Source: Anoxybacillus ayderensis (GTDB lineage: Bacteria > Bacillota > Bacilli > Bacillales > Anoxybacillaceae). From it: a stretch of 64,000 nucleotides of DNA. A model generated the notes under the pieces. It was given only the letters and a program-made list of their open reading frames with translations, did no database searches and was not told the DNA's origin. Position numbers and translations under genes: made by a program. The stretch is taken from positions 1 through 64,000 of the forward strand of contig NZ_JXTG01000003.1 of NCBI RefSeq assembly GCF_000833605.1, written 5' to 3'. Shown here in pieces: positions 1 through 6,645 of this stretch. Within the stretch, counting starts at the first letter, position 1, and the number at the start of each line of letters is the position of its first letter.

Positions 1-167
1 TGCTTCTTTTTTCCTGTCATTTTGATCGTGCGTTTCAAGCAGACAGGACATAACGGGCATTGTTCAGGTAGAGAAAGTTCGAAAATCCAACGATCTCCTT
101 CTTTTCGCACCTTTTGAATCAAAACATCTGGTAAATCGATGAGTTCTTTGATAAACTGAGAGTACAT
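1..167 (-). CDS. ISL3-family-like transposase, N-terminal part (runs off the window)
   Basis: Reading from 167 towards 1 gives an open frame starting MYSQFIKELIDLPDV and containing a Cys pair, CPLCPVC, near residue 40, the kind of N-terminal zinc-binding segment found in ISL3-type transposases. Only about 55 residues are inside the window, so the catalytic domain cannot be seen. The start is the first ATG. A likely element end lies about 128 bases upstream, at 295. The family call rests on the Cys motif and the end sequence, not on a catalytic motif. Confidence 0.6.
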   Translation of the reverse strand, partial: MYSQFIKELIDLPDVLIQKVRKEGDRWIFELSLPEQCPLCPVCLKRTIKMTGKKK

Positions 168-224
168 GCGAATTTTCCTCCAATGGTTTGGTTTGGTCAC
201 CTTTACCATACAGGAAAATTCGCA
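167..224. repeat. 13-bp inverted repeat before the transposase start
   Basis: TGCGAATTTTCCT at 167-179 is the exact reverse complement of AGGAAAATTCGCA at 212-224. The hairpin begins at the transposase start codon and would form in its leader. It may limit transposase translation, as leader hairpins do in other insertion sequences; that role is inferred. Confidence 0.6.
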
Positions 225-460
225 TTTTTTGTACCCTCTATTTTCGCTATGCACACCGATCTTAAATCATCAAGTACAACTTGTGGTGAAGAGCCTTTTC
301 AAGGATTTAATAGAATATTTTGGTTCATTATCACAACATGTACTTGACAAATGATACTCTCTCCTGAACAAGAATGTGAAAACATCATTCATTTGCTTAT
401 TCTTTCGTATAAATGTCAGTACAACATGTTATAAAAAATGGTGTACAACTTTTATTTTTA

Positions 461-754
461 CTAAGCTGTTTTACTAAGATATATCCAATAAACGAGTCCA
501 ACAAAAATGTTCAATGACATTAAAGTAGTGATGCTAACTCTAAGCAAAGTATAATCTATAGTTTTCCACCCTGTCACAATTATAATTAAAGATAGTCCGA
601 TCAGCAGGAAAGTAAACAGAAAACTAAACAATTTATAAACCATATATTGTGTTCTTTCATCGTTACCTTCTCGCTTAATCAAAAAAATTAAAACTAAAAA
701 AGCAGCCAGTGCTAATACTGCTAAAATATTAGTAAAATGAACGAAAGTACCCAT
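461..754 (-). CDS. Small three-span membrane protein partnered with an Xre regulator
   Basis: A 97-residue protein with three hydrophobic segments at about residues 3-26, 40-62 and 71-93; the first loop carries KREGNDERTQYM. The ATG at 754 is preferred because AGGAGG lies ten bases upstream; a TTG three codons earlier would overlap the ribosome site. It follows the regulator gene at 760-987 by five bases, so the two are almost certainly co-transcribed. Such pairs of a small Xre repressor and a multi-span protein are common in Firmicutes, usually without known function. No specific family is claimed. Confidence 0.7.
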   Translation of the reverse strand: MGTFVHFTNILAVLALAAFLVLIFLIKREGNDERTQYMVYKLFSFLFTFLLIGLSLIIIVTGWKTIDYTLLRVSITTLMSLNIFVGLVYWIYLSKTA

Positions 755-759
755 TATTA

Positions 760-987
760 TCAAACCTCCTCATTTTTTTTAAACTGGAATACATCATTAA
801 TGTCCACTCCAAAAGCATTTGCAATTTCAAACGCTAATACTAACGAGGGTGTGTAGTTTCCCTTTTCAATTGAAATAATCGTTTGTCTACTAACCCCTAC
901 TTTTTCAGCTAAATCTTTTTGTGTCATTTTCCGTTCGGCTCTTAAAACGTTGATTCGATTGGATAAAGAGCCGTTGTTCTTTGTCAT
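760..987 (-). CDS. Xre/Cro-type helix-turn-helix repressor, 75 aa
   Basis: A compact single-domain DNA-binding protein. The HTH lies at about residues 14-68, with the typical TQKDLAEKVGVSRQTIISIE turn and recognition helix followed by YTPSLVLAFEIANAFGV. GGAGG lies upstream of the ATG. Its promoter carries two 18-bp palindromes over the -10 and -35 boxes (1026-1066), which fits negative autoregulation. It heads a two-gene unit with the membrane protein at 461-754. The family is clear; the target range is unknown. Confidence 0.85.
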   Translation of the reverse strand: MTKNNGSLSNRINVLRAERKMTQKDLAEKVGVSRQTIISIEKGNYTPSLVLAFEIANAFGVDINDVFQFKKNEEV

Positions 988-1025
988 TTATCACACCTCC
1001 ATTATGCAAAGATTTCTATATACAC

Positions 1026-1066
1026 ATAGTAAAGTATTTTTTACAAAATGTAAAGTTTATTTTACA
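1026..1066 (-). promoter_or_regulatory. Promoter with tandem palindromic operators for the Xre gene
   Basis: On the minus strand TTTACA (1049-1054) and TACTAT (1026-1031) are separated by 17 bases. Two near-identical 18-bp palindromes cover them: TGTAAAGTTTATTTTACA at 1049-1066 and AGTAAAGTATTTTTTACA at 1028-1045. Their centres are 21 bp apart, two helical turns, so two dimers would bind on one face of the DNA. Confidence 0.6.
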
Positions 1067-1230
1067 TAAAAACGTTACGTTTTTCACCTAGAACTCGTAT
1101 ACTATCCGAAAACAACTTGGCAAAATGAAATGTGCGCATGTGTCAACGTTAAATCGCTTAACCACTACATGCGACAATGACCTATCGTCCACTTTGCTTT
1201 CTATTGTAAGCTGAACCATTTCCCCTTAGA

Positions 1231-1273
1231 AAAACAAAAATACCGCCCCTATGCCTATTCGCATGAGAGCGGT
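1231..1273 (-). terminator. Terminator of the spoVA2mob-type operon
   Basis: An imperfect hairpin with outer arms ACCGC (1242-1246) and GCGGT (1269-1273) is followed on the minus strand by a T-rich run (1231-1241), just past the 2Duf stop at 1283. The stretch 1067-1230 holds nothing recognisable. Confidence 0.7.
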
Positions 1274-1282
1274 GTTTATCTT

Positions 1283-2140
1283 TCACATAAGAAACGGCTG
1301 CAATTTTTGAATAAGCTGCTGCATATGTTTTGCTTGTTGTTCGTACATTTGTTTCGCTTCTGCATCGTTCGTTTGTAAGGAGAACAGCTCAAAATCAGCT
1401 TCTGCCTTTTTCATCGATGCAAGCAATAGTTGCTTTTGTTGCGGCTCTGGTAGTTGAATGCGGTCGTCGTATAGATCGACGGTCAATTGGCCGTACGAAT
1501 CGACTTGAGCTAAAAAGACGTTTTCAATGGCGACGCCCATTTGATCGAGTTGTTGCTTCAACCAGCCGCGGTTTAAGCGCGCAGTTGCGAGCGGTTCGTC
1601 TAAAATTTTGCCGTCCATAATGACCGTTTGGGGTTCTTTTTCTTCTGGCACATACGGTTTGATGTCCCCGATCGTCAGCGGCTGCTTGTCGCGTTTTAAT
1701 AAAATACTTAAATCACCGTTCGCCTCAAGCGTCGCAAATTCCACATCGGCGACGCGGAACACATCTTTTTTCCGCAACTGTTCAAGCAATTCGTCCGCCG
1801 TATATTTCTCTTTTTTCAAATTATCTTCTAAAATTTTTCCGTTTTTAATAAATACGGTTGAATTTCCTTCGACAAAATCACGAAATTTTTTGCTTCGTAA
1901 CGAAATGTGCGAGATGGCGACGGGGAAAAGCGCCCAAATTAAAATGCTCGTAACCCCTTCCGTTAATCGAATATCTAAATCCATTGACATCGTGCCAGCA
2001 ATATCCCCGATCGTAATGCCGACGATATATTCGAAAAACGACAGCTTTGACAACTGTTTTTTTCCTAACAATTTCGTAATGATGAACAGTCCGATTAAAA
2101 TGCAAATGGAGCGAATCGCAACTTCTAACCATGCTGGCAT
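1283..2140 (-). CDS. 2Duf: DUF421 (YetF-like) membrane protein with a C-terminal DUF1657 domain
   Basis: A 285-residue protein. Three hydrophobic segments fill about residues 8-80, followed by the soluble DUF421/YetF domain (about 85-215, with NGKILEDNL and MDGKILDEPL). The last 45 residues (FELFSLQTNDAEAKQMYEQQ) match the two stand-alone DUF1657 proteins of this operon. This DUF421-DUF1657 fusion is the 2Duf protein of spoVA2mob operons, reported to act at the spore inner membrane and to contribute strongly to high wet-heat resistance. It is the last gene, three bases after the DUF1657 gene at 2143-2349 and before a terminator. Localisation and effect are from work on related operons. Confidence 0.88.
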   Translation of the reverse strand: MPAWLEVAIRSICILIGLFIITKLLGKKQLSKLSFFEYIVGITIGDIAGTMSMDLDIRLTEGVTSILIWALFPVAISHISLRSKKFRDFVEGNSTVFIKNGKILEDNLKKEKYTADELLEQLRKKDVFRVADVEFATLEANGDLSILLKRDKQPLTIGDIKPYVPEEKEPQTVIMDGKILDEPLATARLNRGWLKQQLDQMGVAIENVFLAQVDSYGQLTVDLYDDRIQLPEPQQKQLLLASMKKAEADFELFSLQTNDAEAKQMYEQQAKHMQQLIQKLQPFLM

Positions 2141-2142
2141 AT

Positions 2143-2349
2143 TTACATCCCCTTATATTGCGGCTCCTCGCGTTCAAGCGTCGATATTCGCCCTTTGAGC
2201 GCCGCAATCATTTGTTCCGTTTCAAGCATCGCTTCATGAAACGCCCGTTGCGCTTCCTCGTTTGTCGAAGTGAGCGCCAACTGTTGCAACGTCGCATGAA
2301 TGGCCTTCATGTTCGCTAAACTTTGCTTTACTTGTGAACCAATGGTCAT
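2143..2349 (-). CDS. DUF1657 protein, 68 aa
   Basis: A small, probably all-helical cytosolic protein of the DUF1657 family, with MTIGSQVKQSLANMKA at the start and a C-terminal EREEPQYKGM that matches EQEEPQYKQ in the first gene of the operon. It sits between spoVAEb and 2Duf, the usual place for the second DUF1657 gene in spoVA2mob operons. Function unknown; by context it is made in the forespore and belongs to the inner-membrane germination or heat-resistance machinery. Confidence 0.85.
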   Translation of the reverse strand: MTIGSQVKQSLANMKAIHATLQQLALTSTNEEAQRAFHEAMLETEQMIAALKGRISTLEREEPQYKGM

Positions 2350-2355
2350 CTTCCT

Positions 2356-2712
2356 CTATCCTTTCGGTTTAAATAATAATGCGCCAATAAAACCGAACAC
2401 GATCGCCGCTGAAATGCCGGCGCTCGTCACTTCAAACATGCCGGTTAACACCCCGACGATGCCATGCTTTTCCGCTTCTTGCATCGCCCCGTGCACGAGC
2501 GCGTTACCGAAACTTGTAATCGGAATGGTCGCACCCGCCCCGGCAAAATCAATAAGCGGCTCGTATAAGCCGAAGCCGTCTAAAATCGCTCCGGCGACGA
2601 CGAGCGAGCTTAACGTATGGGCTGGGGTAAGCTTGAATACATCAAACATCAACTGCCCGATAACACAAATGAGCCCGCCGACGACAAACGCCCAAAAAAA
2701 CATTGCCATCAT
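2356..2712 (-). CDS. spoVAEb: SpoVAEb-type stage V sporulation protein
   Basis: An 118-residue, very hydrophobic protein with about three to four membrane spans, ending LLFKPKG. It shares the [20 protein letters not shown] segment with SpoVAC (GFGVYDRLAQFAGAGSAVPV), as expected for the paralogous SpoVAC/SpoVAE family. SpoVA proteins form the inner-membrane channel that moves dipicolinic acid into the forespore and releases it at germination. The ATG at 2712 overlaps the spoVAD stop (ATGATG/TGA), implying translational coupling. A second in-frame ATG follows immediately. Confidence 0.92.
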   Translation of the reverse strand: MMAMFFWAFVVGGLICVIGQLMFDVFKLTPAHTLSSLVVAGAILDGFGLYEPLIDFAGAGATIPITSFGNALVHGAMQEAEKHGIVGVLTGMFEVTSAGISAAIVFGFIGALLFKPKG

Positions 2713-3725
2713 CCATGATCGCCTCCATATTCAATCGCCACCGCATGTGCGATGCACGGGATCGTCTCCCCTTGTTGAAACGTGAGCGGCGACAAAAGTG
2801 CGCCCGTCGCGACGACGAGCATGCGCCGAATTTCCCCGCGCTTCATTCGGTTAAATAAATGCCCATAGACAACCGTCGCAGAACACCCCGCCCCGCTTCC
2901 ACCTGACAACACCGGCTGCCCTTCGCGATAAATGATTAACCCGCAATCTTGATATCGCTCTTCTTCAAGCTCCATTCCGTTTTTTCGCAACAAATCGAGC
3001 GAGACGGTGCGGCCGATTTTTCCTAAATCGCCTGTGACAATTAAATCGTAATACGACGCATCGACTTGCATATCGCGTAAATGCGCTTCAATCGTATCGA
3101 CTGCGGCTGGCGCCATCGCCCCGCCCATATTAAACGGGTCGGTCAATCCCATATCGACGACGCGCCCGATCGTTGCGGATGTAATGCGCGGTCCATCACC
3201 TTCTTTTCCGACGAGCGCCACCCCTGCCCCTGTCACCGTCCATTGCGCGGTCGGCGGCTTTTGTCCACCGTATTCCGTCGGGTAGCGAAACTGCTTTTCG
3301 ACCGCTGTATTATGGCTCGCCGCTCCTGTCAATATGTACTTCGCCCCGCTGTAATTGACGATAAATGCGCTTAACGCGAGCGCCTCCATCGATGTCGAAC
3401 AAGCGCCAAATACACCGAGATATGGGGTGCTAAGCGTGCGCGCCGCAAAGCTTGATGGTGTCATTTGATTAATTAAATCGCCACAAATAATAAACTGCAC
3501 TTGTTCCTTTTCGATGCGCGCCTTTTTCATCGCTTGAAAAAACGCTTCTTCAAACAGCACTTTATGCGCTTTTTCATACGAATCTTCCCCAAGCCAAAGG
3601 TCTTCATGCAATAAGTCAAAATCATCGGCGATCTTTCCGTTCGCTTCAAACGGTCCGCCGACCGTTGCGGTAGCGACGATGACGGGACGGTTTTCAAACA
3701 CCCATGTGCGATGCCCTTTCATCAT
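2709..3725 (-). CDS. spoVAD: SpoVAD-type stage V sporulation protein
   Basis: A 338-residue protein, the same length as B. subtilis SpoVAD. It has a thiolase/ketoacyl-synthase-III fold with [11 protein letters not shown] near residue 128 and [15 protein letters not shown] near 285. SpoVAD is the peripheral, dipicolinic-acid-binding subunit of the SpoVA channel on the spore inner membrane. The start at 3725 is chosen because its ATG overlaps the spoVAC stop and gives the family length; GTG/ATG codons further upstream lie inside spoVAC. In B. subtilis the chromosomal spoVA operon has the same C-D-E order. Confidence 0.95.
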   Translation of the reverse strand: MMKGHRTWVFENRPVIVATATVGGPFEANGKIADDFDLLHEDLWLGEDSYEKAHKVLFEEAFFQAMKKARIEKEQVQFIICGDLINQMTPSSFAARTLSTPYLGVFGACSTSMEALALSAFIVNYSGAKYILTGAASHNTAVEKQFRYPTEYGGQKPPTAQWTVTGAGVALVGKEGDGPRITSATIGRVVDMGLTDPFNMGGAMAPAAVDTIEAHLRDMQVDASYYDLIVTGDLGKIGRTVSLDLLRKNGMELEEERYQDCGLIIYREGQPVLSGGSGAGCSATVVYGHLFNRMKRGEIRRMLVVATGALLSPLTFQQGETIPCIAHAVAIEYGGDHG

Positions 3726-4204
3726 CCGAGCCCACCCCATTTCACCGCAATCGTTTTAATAAGCGCCACGACAAACGCCGAAAACGTGCCGAACAAAATG
3801 ACTGAACCAGCTAGTTTAAACATATTTCCCCCAACGCCAAGCACAAACCCTTCCGTCCGATGTTCAATGGCCGCTGAAATGACGGCGTTGCCAAATCCAG
3901 TGACAGGCACAGCGCTTCCTGCCCCTGCAAACTGCGCCAATCGGTCGTACACACCAAACCCTGTCAATAGCATCGCAATAAATACCATTGTCGCCACCGT
4001 CGGATTGCCGACCGTTTTTTCCGTAAAGTCGAAAAAATACATGTAAAAATACGAAATCGCTTGTCCGATGGCACAAATCAAACCTCCGACAAAAAAGGCG
4101 CGCACGCAATTTTTCAACACCGGACGCTTCGTTTCACGGTCTTGTTCAAATTGATGATACTCTTGTTGGACGGGCGTTAAATTTTTCCGTTTTTCGTTCG
4201 CCAT
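3722..4204 (-). CDS. spoVAC: SpoVAC-type stage V sporulation protein
   Basis: A 160-residue membrane protein with a charged N-terminal tail (about residues 1-30) and about four spans, including ICAIGQAISYFYMYFFDFTE and the FAGAGSAVPVTGFGNA loop. SpoVAC is reported to act as a mechanosensitive channel component for dipicolinic-acid release. It lies 12 bases after the lipoprotein gene and overlaps spoVAD, so it is in the middle of the operon. The TQ-poor, Lys/Arg-rich N-terminus is usual for the family. Confidence 0.94.
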   Translation of the reverse strand: MANEKRKNLTPVQQEYHQFEQDRETKRPVLKNCVRAFFVGGLICAIGQAISYFYMYFFDFTEKTVGNPTVATMVFIAMLLTGFGVYDRLAQFAGAGSAVPVTGFGNAVISAAIEHRTEGFVLGVGGNMFKLAGSVILFGTFSAFVVALIKTIAVKWGGLG

Positions 4205-4216
4205 CCTCTCACCTCG

Positions 4217-4672
4217 CTACGTTTGTTCTTCACTTAATTTTTGAATGACTGTCATTTCTTTTTCGATTTCTTTTTCACTTATGTTTTTCGTATCAATTTT
4301 TTCTTTCAACGCTTTCGTTTTCCAAAAAATTTTTAAATCGTGCGACGCGATTACTTTTTTGCCAAATGCCTCGTTCAGCGCTTTTCCTACCTCTTTTTCA
4401 ATTTGTTTCATGCGAAAGCGATGCAAATGTTTCACTTGATACGCAACAAGCAACCGTCCGTTCGCTTCGACTGCGACCGCATCTTTTACATCTTCCCTTT
4501 CTTTCAACATGTCGACCGCTCGTTTTGCCTGTTGTTGATCGCTTCGTTTCGCGCTTCCGTCATGGCTCACGTTTGTGATGTTTTCTTGTTGAAGCGATTG
4601 TTGTTGTTCTTTTTGTTCATGCGCACAACTCATAAGAAAAAACATACTTATAAGTACAAACCATTTTTTCAT
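4217..4672 (-). CDS. YhcN/YlaJ-family sporulation lipoprotein
   Basis: A 151-residue protein with a short lipoprotein signal: MKKWFVLISMFFLMSC, Cys16 in the lipobox LMSC. The mature part has the YhcN/YlaJ domain (VDMLKEREDVKDAVAVEANG, then MKQIEKEVGKALNEAFG). Members are inner-membrane spore lipoproteins with roles in germination. AAAGGTG six bases before ATG 4672 fixes the start; longer in-frame starts lack both a ribosome site and the signal peptide. It is the second gene of the spoVA2mob-type operon, its usual position. Confidence 0.9.
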   Translation of the reverse strand: MKKWFVLISMFFLMSCAHEQKEQQQSLQQENITNVSHDGSAKRSDQQQAKRAVDMLKEREDVKDAVAVEANGRLLVAYQVKHLHRFRMKQIEKEVGKALNEAFGKKVIASHDLKIFWKTKALKEKIDTKNISEKEIEKEMTVIQKLSEEQT

Positions 4673-4730
4673 GGCGTTCACCTTTCTGTTCATGTAACGA
4701 AAGGGCGTCCCGATTGGACACCCAAATGAC

Positions 4731-4934
4731 TTATTGTTTATATTGTGGCTCTTCTTGTTCAATTTCTTGCACGCGCGGAGCAATTAAATCGACGATCGCT
4801 TGCGTTTGTTGCGCTGCTTGTTGATACAATTGTTTTGCTTTTTCATTTTCCGTTTGCAAGGCGAACGTTTCAAAACTTGCCTGCGCTGATTTCAATCCCG
4901 CTAATGTTTGCTTTACAGAACTTGCAACAGTCAT
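4731..4934 (-). CDS. DUF1657 protein, 67 aa, first gene of the spoVA2mob-type operon
   Basis: Starts MTVASSVKQTLAGLKSAQAS and ends EQEEPQYKQ, closely related to the DUF1657 gene at 2143-2349 and to the C-terminus of 2Duf. Probably a short helical bundle. An AGGAGG ribosome site lies at 4942-4947 and a consensus sigma-G promoter just upstream, so expression in the forespore is strongly suggested. Function unknown. Confidence 0.88.
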   Translation of the reverse strand: MTVASSVKQTLAGLKSAQASFETFALQTENEKAKQLYQQAAQQTQAIVDLIAPRVQEIEQEEPQYKQ

Positions 4935-4963
4935 ATGAAAACCTCCTTTGTTTTTTCATCCCA

Positions 4964-4992
4964 TAGCATGCGCGGATACGAAAAAGTTATAC
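4964..4992 (-). promoter_or_regulatory. Sigma-G promoter of the spoVA2mob-type operon
   Basis: On the minus strand GTATA (4988-4992) and CATGCTA (4964-4970) are 17 bases apart and match the forespore sigma-G consensus (GHATR, CATNHTA). The -10 box ends 29 bases before the first start codon. The -35 box sits directly beside the terminator of the preceding gene. Confidence 0.75.
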
Positions 4993-5016
4993 AAAAAAAA
5001 TAGCCCCCGAAGGAGC
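4993..5016 (-). terminator. Terminator of the small holin-like gene
   Basis: AGCTCC and GGGGGCT form a short stem around TTC, followed on the minus strand by eight T residues. It overlaps the stop codon region of the gene at 5016. Confidence 0.65.
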
Positions 5017-5207
5017 TAACGTTTATCGCGAAATCCGTTTCCAAGCGACGGATTATTTAAAATGCCTGCCATGACTAAAATGCTTAAAAACGCATTCCAT
5101 AATTGCTCGTATTTCCCTAAATCTAAATCGACGCCAAACGTCTGTAATAAAAGCGGGATAAATGAACCGATCGCTAACCATAGCCCGTAATTTTTAAAGC
5201 GCTCCAT
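5016..5207 (-). CDS. Small membrane protein resembling phi-LC3-type phage holins
   Basis: A 63-residue protein with two hydrophobic segments (about residues 8-25 and 35-52) and the ending ILNNPSLGNGFRDKR. The pattern KNYGLW...LLLQTFGVDL...GIL-NNP-G-G resembles small phage holins of the phi-LC3 type, which recur as single chromosomal genes in Bacillaceae. A strong GGGGAGG site precedes the ATG. No lysin gene is adjacent, so a lytic role is doubtful. Family assignment is from pattern memory only. Confidence 0.6.
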   Translation of the reverse strand: MERFKNYGLWLAIGSFIPLLLQTFGVDLDLGKYEQLWNAFLSILVMAGILNNPSLGNGFRDKR

Positions 5208-5223
5208 CTTTTTCCCCTCCCCG

Positions 5224-5343
5224 CTATTGTTTCAATTTCTTCCCGCATCCGCAACCGCCTGTTTTTTTCACAGGAGCAGGTGACGATGTGTATACTTTCG
5301 TTGTTTGTGTTCCGCCAAGAACAACCGGTTTTTTCTTTTCCAT
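5224..5343 (-). CDS. 39-aa protein ending in a GGCGCGKK motif
   Basis: A very short gene starting MEKKKPVVLGGTQTTK and ending TGGCGCGKKLKQ, with GGAGGG upstream of the ATG. The basic N-terminus and paired Cys near the C-terminus suggest a small metal-binding or cross-linked protein. CATATGCTA upstream (minus, about 5372-5380) resembles a sigma-E/K -10 box, weakly hinting at mother-cell expression. Not recognised as a named family. Confidence 0.6.
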   Translation of the reverse strand: MEKKKPVVLGGTQTTKVYTSSPAPVKKTGGCGCGKKLKQ

Positions 5344-5413
5344 AGCAAACCCTCCACACATGTAAGATACAATAGCATATGAAAAAGATGGAGCGAACGA
5401 CTATGCGTTTTCC

Positions 5414-5677
5414 CTATTTCTTTTTTTCCGCAAATGAAAACGGCGTCGAAAGTGGCGGTTGCATACCTTGCTTTAACGCTTGTTGGCGTTTGACCGTATG
5501 CATAAACCACGAATCCGTCCCTTGTCCAAATAGCTGTTTCGTTAATTGCTCCAGCTGCTTTTTTAGTTCCTCGTTTTCTTTTCTTAATCGTTTAATTTCT
5601 TCATAACGTTGTTCGCTTAACGCTGCCAATTCTTTTAACAACACGTTTTCCGCCCGCAATACGTCTATTTCTTGCAT
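5414..5677 (-). CDS. Coiled-coil protein, 87 aa, unknown function
   Basis: Residues 1-50 are a continuous amphipathic coiled coil (LRAENVLLKELAALSEQRYE, LRKENEELKKQLEQLTKQL), followed by a flexible tail rich in Gln and Pro. A ribosome site AAGGAGG precedes the ATG at 5677. It lies head-to-head with the 239-aa protein gene at 5834. Not recognised; the coiled coil suggests an oligomeric scaffold. Confidence 0.65.
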   Translation of the reverse strand: MQEIDVLRAENVLLKELAALSEQRYEEIKRLRKENEELKKQLEQLTKQLFGQGTDSWFMHTVKRQQALKQGMQPPLSTPFSFAEKKK

Positions 5678-5754
5678 ATCCCTCCTCCTTTCTACTACAT
5701 AACAATTCGAAAACGCGCCGATTTATGACAAAAAAATTCCGCACATATCCCTGC

Positions 5755-5781
5755 ACACTTACCTACCTTTCTCATACTATA
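5755..5781 (+). promoter_or_regulatory. Sigma-K-like promoter
   Basis: CATACTATA at 5773-5781 matches the mother-cell sigma-K -10 pattern CATANNNTA, and the minimal -35 pair AC lies 16 bases upstream at 5755-5756. It is about 50 bases before the ATG of the gene at 5834. Suggestive, not proven, since the -35 consensus is short. Confidence 0.45.
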
Positions 5782-5833
5782 CAGTAGTCCCGATACATGC
5801 GACGGGAAAAAATTGAAATAGGAGGAACGAGGC

Positions 5834-6553
5834 ATGACGCATCATAAAGAGCGTAAAGAAAAAGTGTGTATTAAAACACGCAAAGTGTATGACTGGGTTA
5901 CTCGTCAAGTCGATGTGCCGTTGCGTAGTTTTTCAAATGGGGATTTGGAAGCGATCTTTCCTGAAAGCAAATGTCCACGCCACGGGCAAACGGTTTGTGA
6001 CTTTTTCGCGTCTAACGGCTTAAGCGCTGGCGACTTCTCGATTCGCTGCTTTTTAACAGACGATGAAGGAAACCGTATTGACCAAACGGTTGACAACAAC
6101 GCGCTCATCTGCCAAGAAATTTTACAACCAAACGGCCGTCAACCGGTGCACGTCACACTTCCATCCGGAGATACAGTCACATTACAAAAAGTAAAAGCGC
6201 TTGTGAAAGGTCACGTCGTCGTGCAAGTCGTCAATGCGAACGGACACGTCGTTTGCGAGTCAAACCCAATTCCATTTGCGACAGCACAAACATTTATTTT
6301 ATGCGCACCAGAAGGAACGACGCTCGACTGCCACATTTCGTTTTTCGAATGTGACGCAAGCTTAATTTGCACTGACAACTTCTCACAGCTTGATGTATCG
6401 ATTACATTATGCTTAGAAGTGCAAATGGAAGCAGACGTAAAAATCGAAGTCGAAGCACGCTTCTGCCAACCGCGCGAAGAAATTTTAGAAGCAACACTTT
6501 GCCCAACAGACAAATTCCCACCGCAATGCCCAGAAGTATTCCCGGCACATTAA
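5834..6553 (+). CDS. Unrecognised Cys-containing 239-aa protein, possibly spore-surface
   Basis: A protein with no signal peptide and no membrane span, with about 14 cysteines spread over its length. The N-terminus has KVCIKTRKVYDWVTRQVDV, reminiscent of the KVYD motif of SPOCS/DUF3794 spore proteins; the middle and C-terminus are beta-rich with repeated LC/CH/FC pairs, and the end is CPTDKFPPQCPEVFPAH. A strong GGAGG site fixes the ATG. A sigma-K-like promoter precedes it and a terminator follows. By context (near spoVA2mob, yjcA and cotO) a coat or exosporium role is plausible, but no family was identified with certainty. Confidence 0.6.
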   Translation: MTHHKERKEKVCIKTRKVYDWVTRQVDVPLRSFSNGDLEAIFPESKCPRHGQTVCDFFASNGLSAGDFSIRCFLTDDEGNRIDQTVDNNALICQEILQPNGRQPVHVTLPSGDTVTLQKVKALVKGHVVVQVVNANGHVVCESNPIPFATAQTFILCAPEGTTLDCHISFFECDASLICTDNFSQLDVSITLCLEVQMEADVKIEVEARFCQPREEILEATLCPTDKFPPQCPEVFPAH

Positions 6554-6559
6554 TGAATG

Positions 6560-6590
6560 AAAGGCTGTTGTCGTTCAGCAGCCTTTTTTT
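6560..6590 (+). terminator. Terminator after the 239-aa protein gene
   Basis: AGGCTG and CAGCCT arms around a short loop are followed by a run of seven T, about ten bases past the stop codon. Confidence 0.75.
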
Positions 6591-6645
6591 ATTGATGTTT
6601 CCTTCCATGGTTACATATACATGAAATAAAGAAAGGAGGCACAAA

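Larger units (their letters stand above)
1..295 (-). mobile_element. Partial ISL3-like insertion sequence, one end
   Basis: The transposase start at 167 is followed outward by a non-coding tail that ends at 295 in ...GGTGAAGAGCC. Read inward from 295 this begins GGCTCTTCACC, typical of the GG-starting terminal repeats of ISL3 elements. The next eight bases, TTTTCAAG, would be the target duplication, but the other end lies outside the window so this cannot be confirmed. Confidence 0.45.

Noticed and set aside
1608-2198. 196-codon plus-strand frame over 2Duf
   Set aside because: Opposite strand of the recognised DUF421 domain; no ribosome site, no homology signal.
2300-2785. 161-codon plus-strand frame over spoVAEb
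   Set aside because: Antisense mirror of a hydrophobic membrane protein gene.
5016-5207. Prophage remnant, from the holin-like gene
   Set aside because: No lysin, tail or integrase gene lies nearby; the neighbours are sporulation-type genes.
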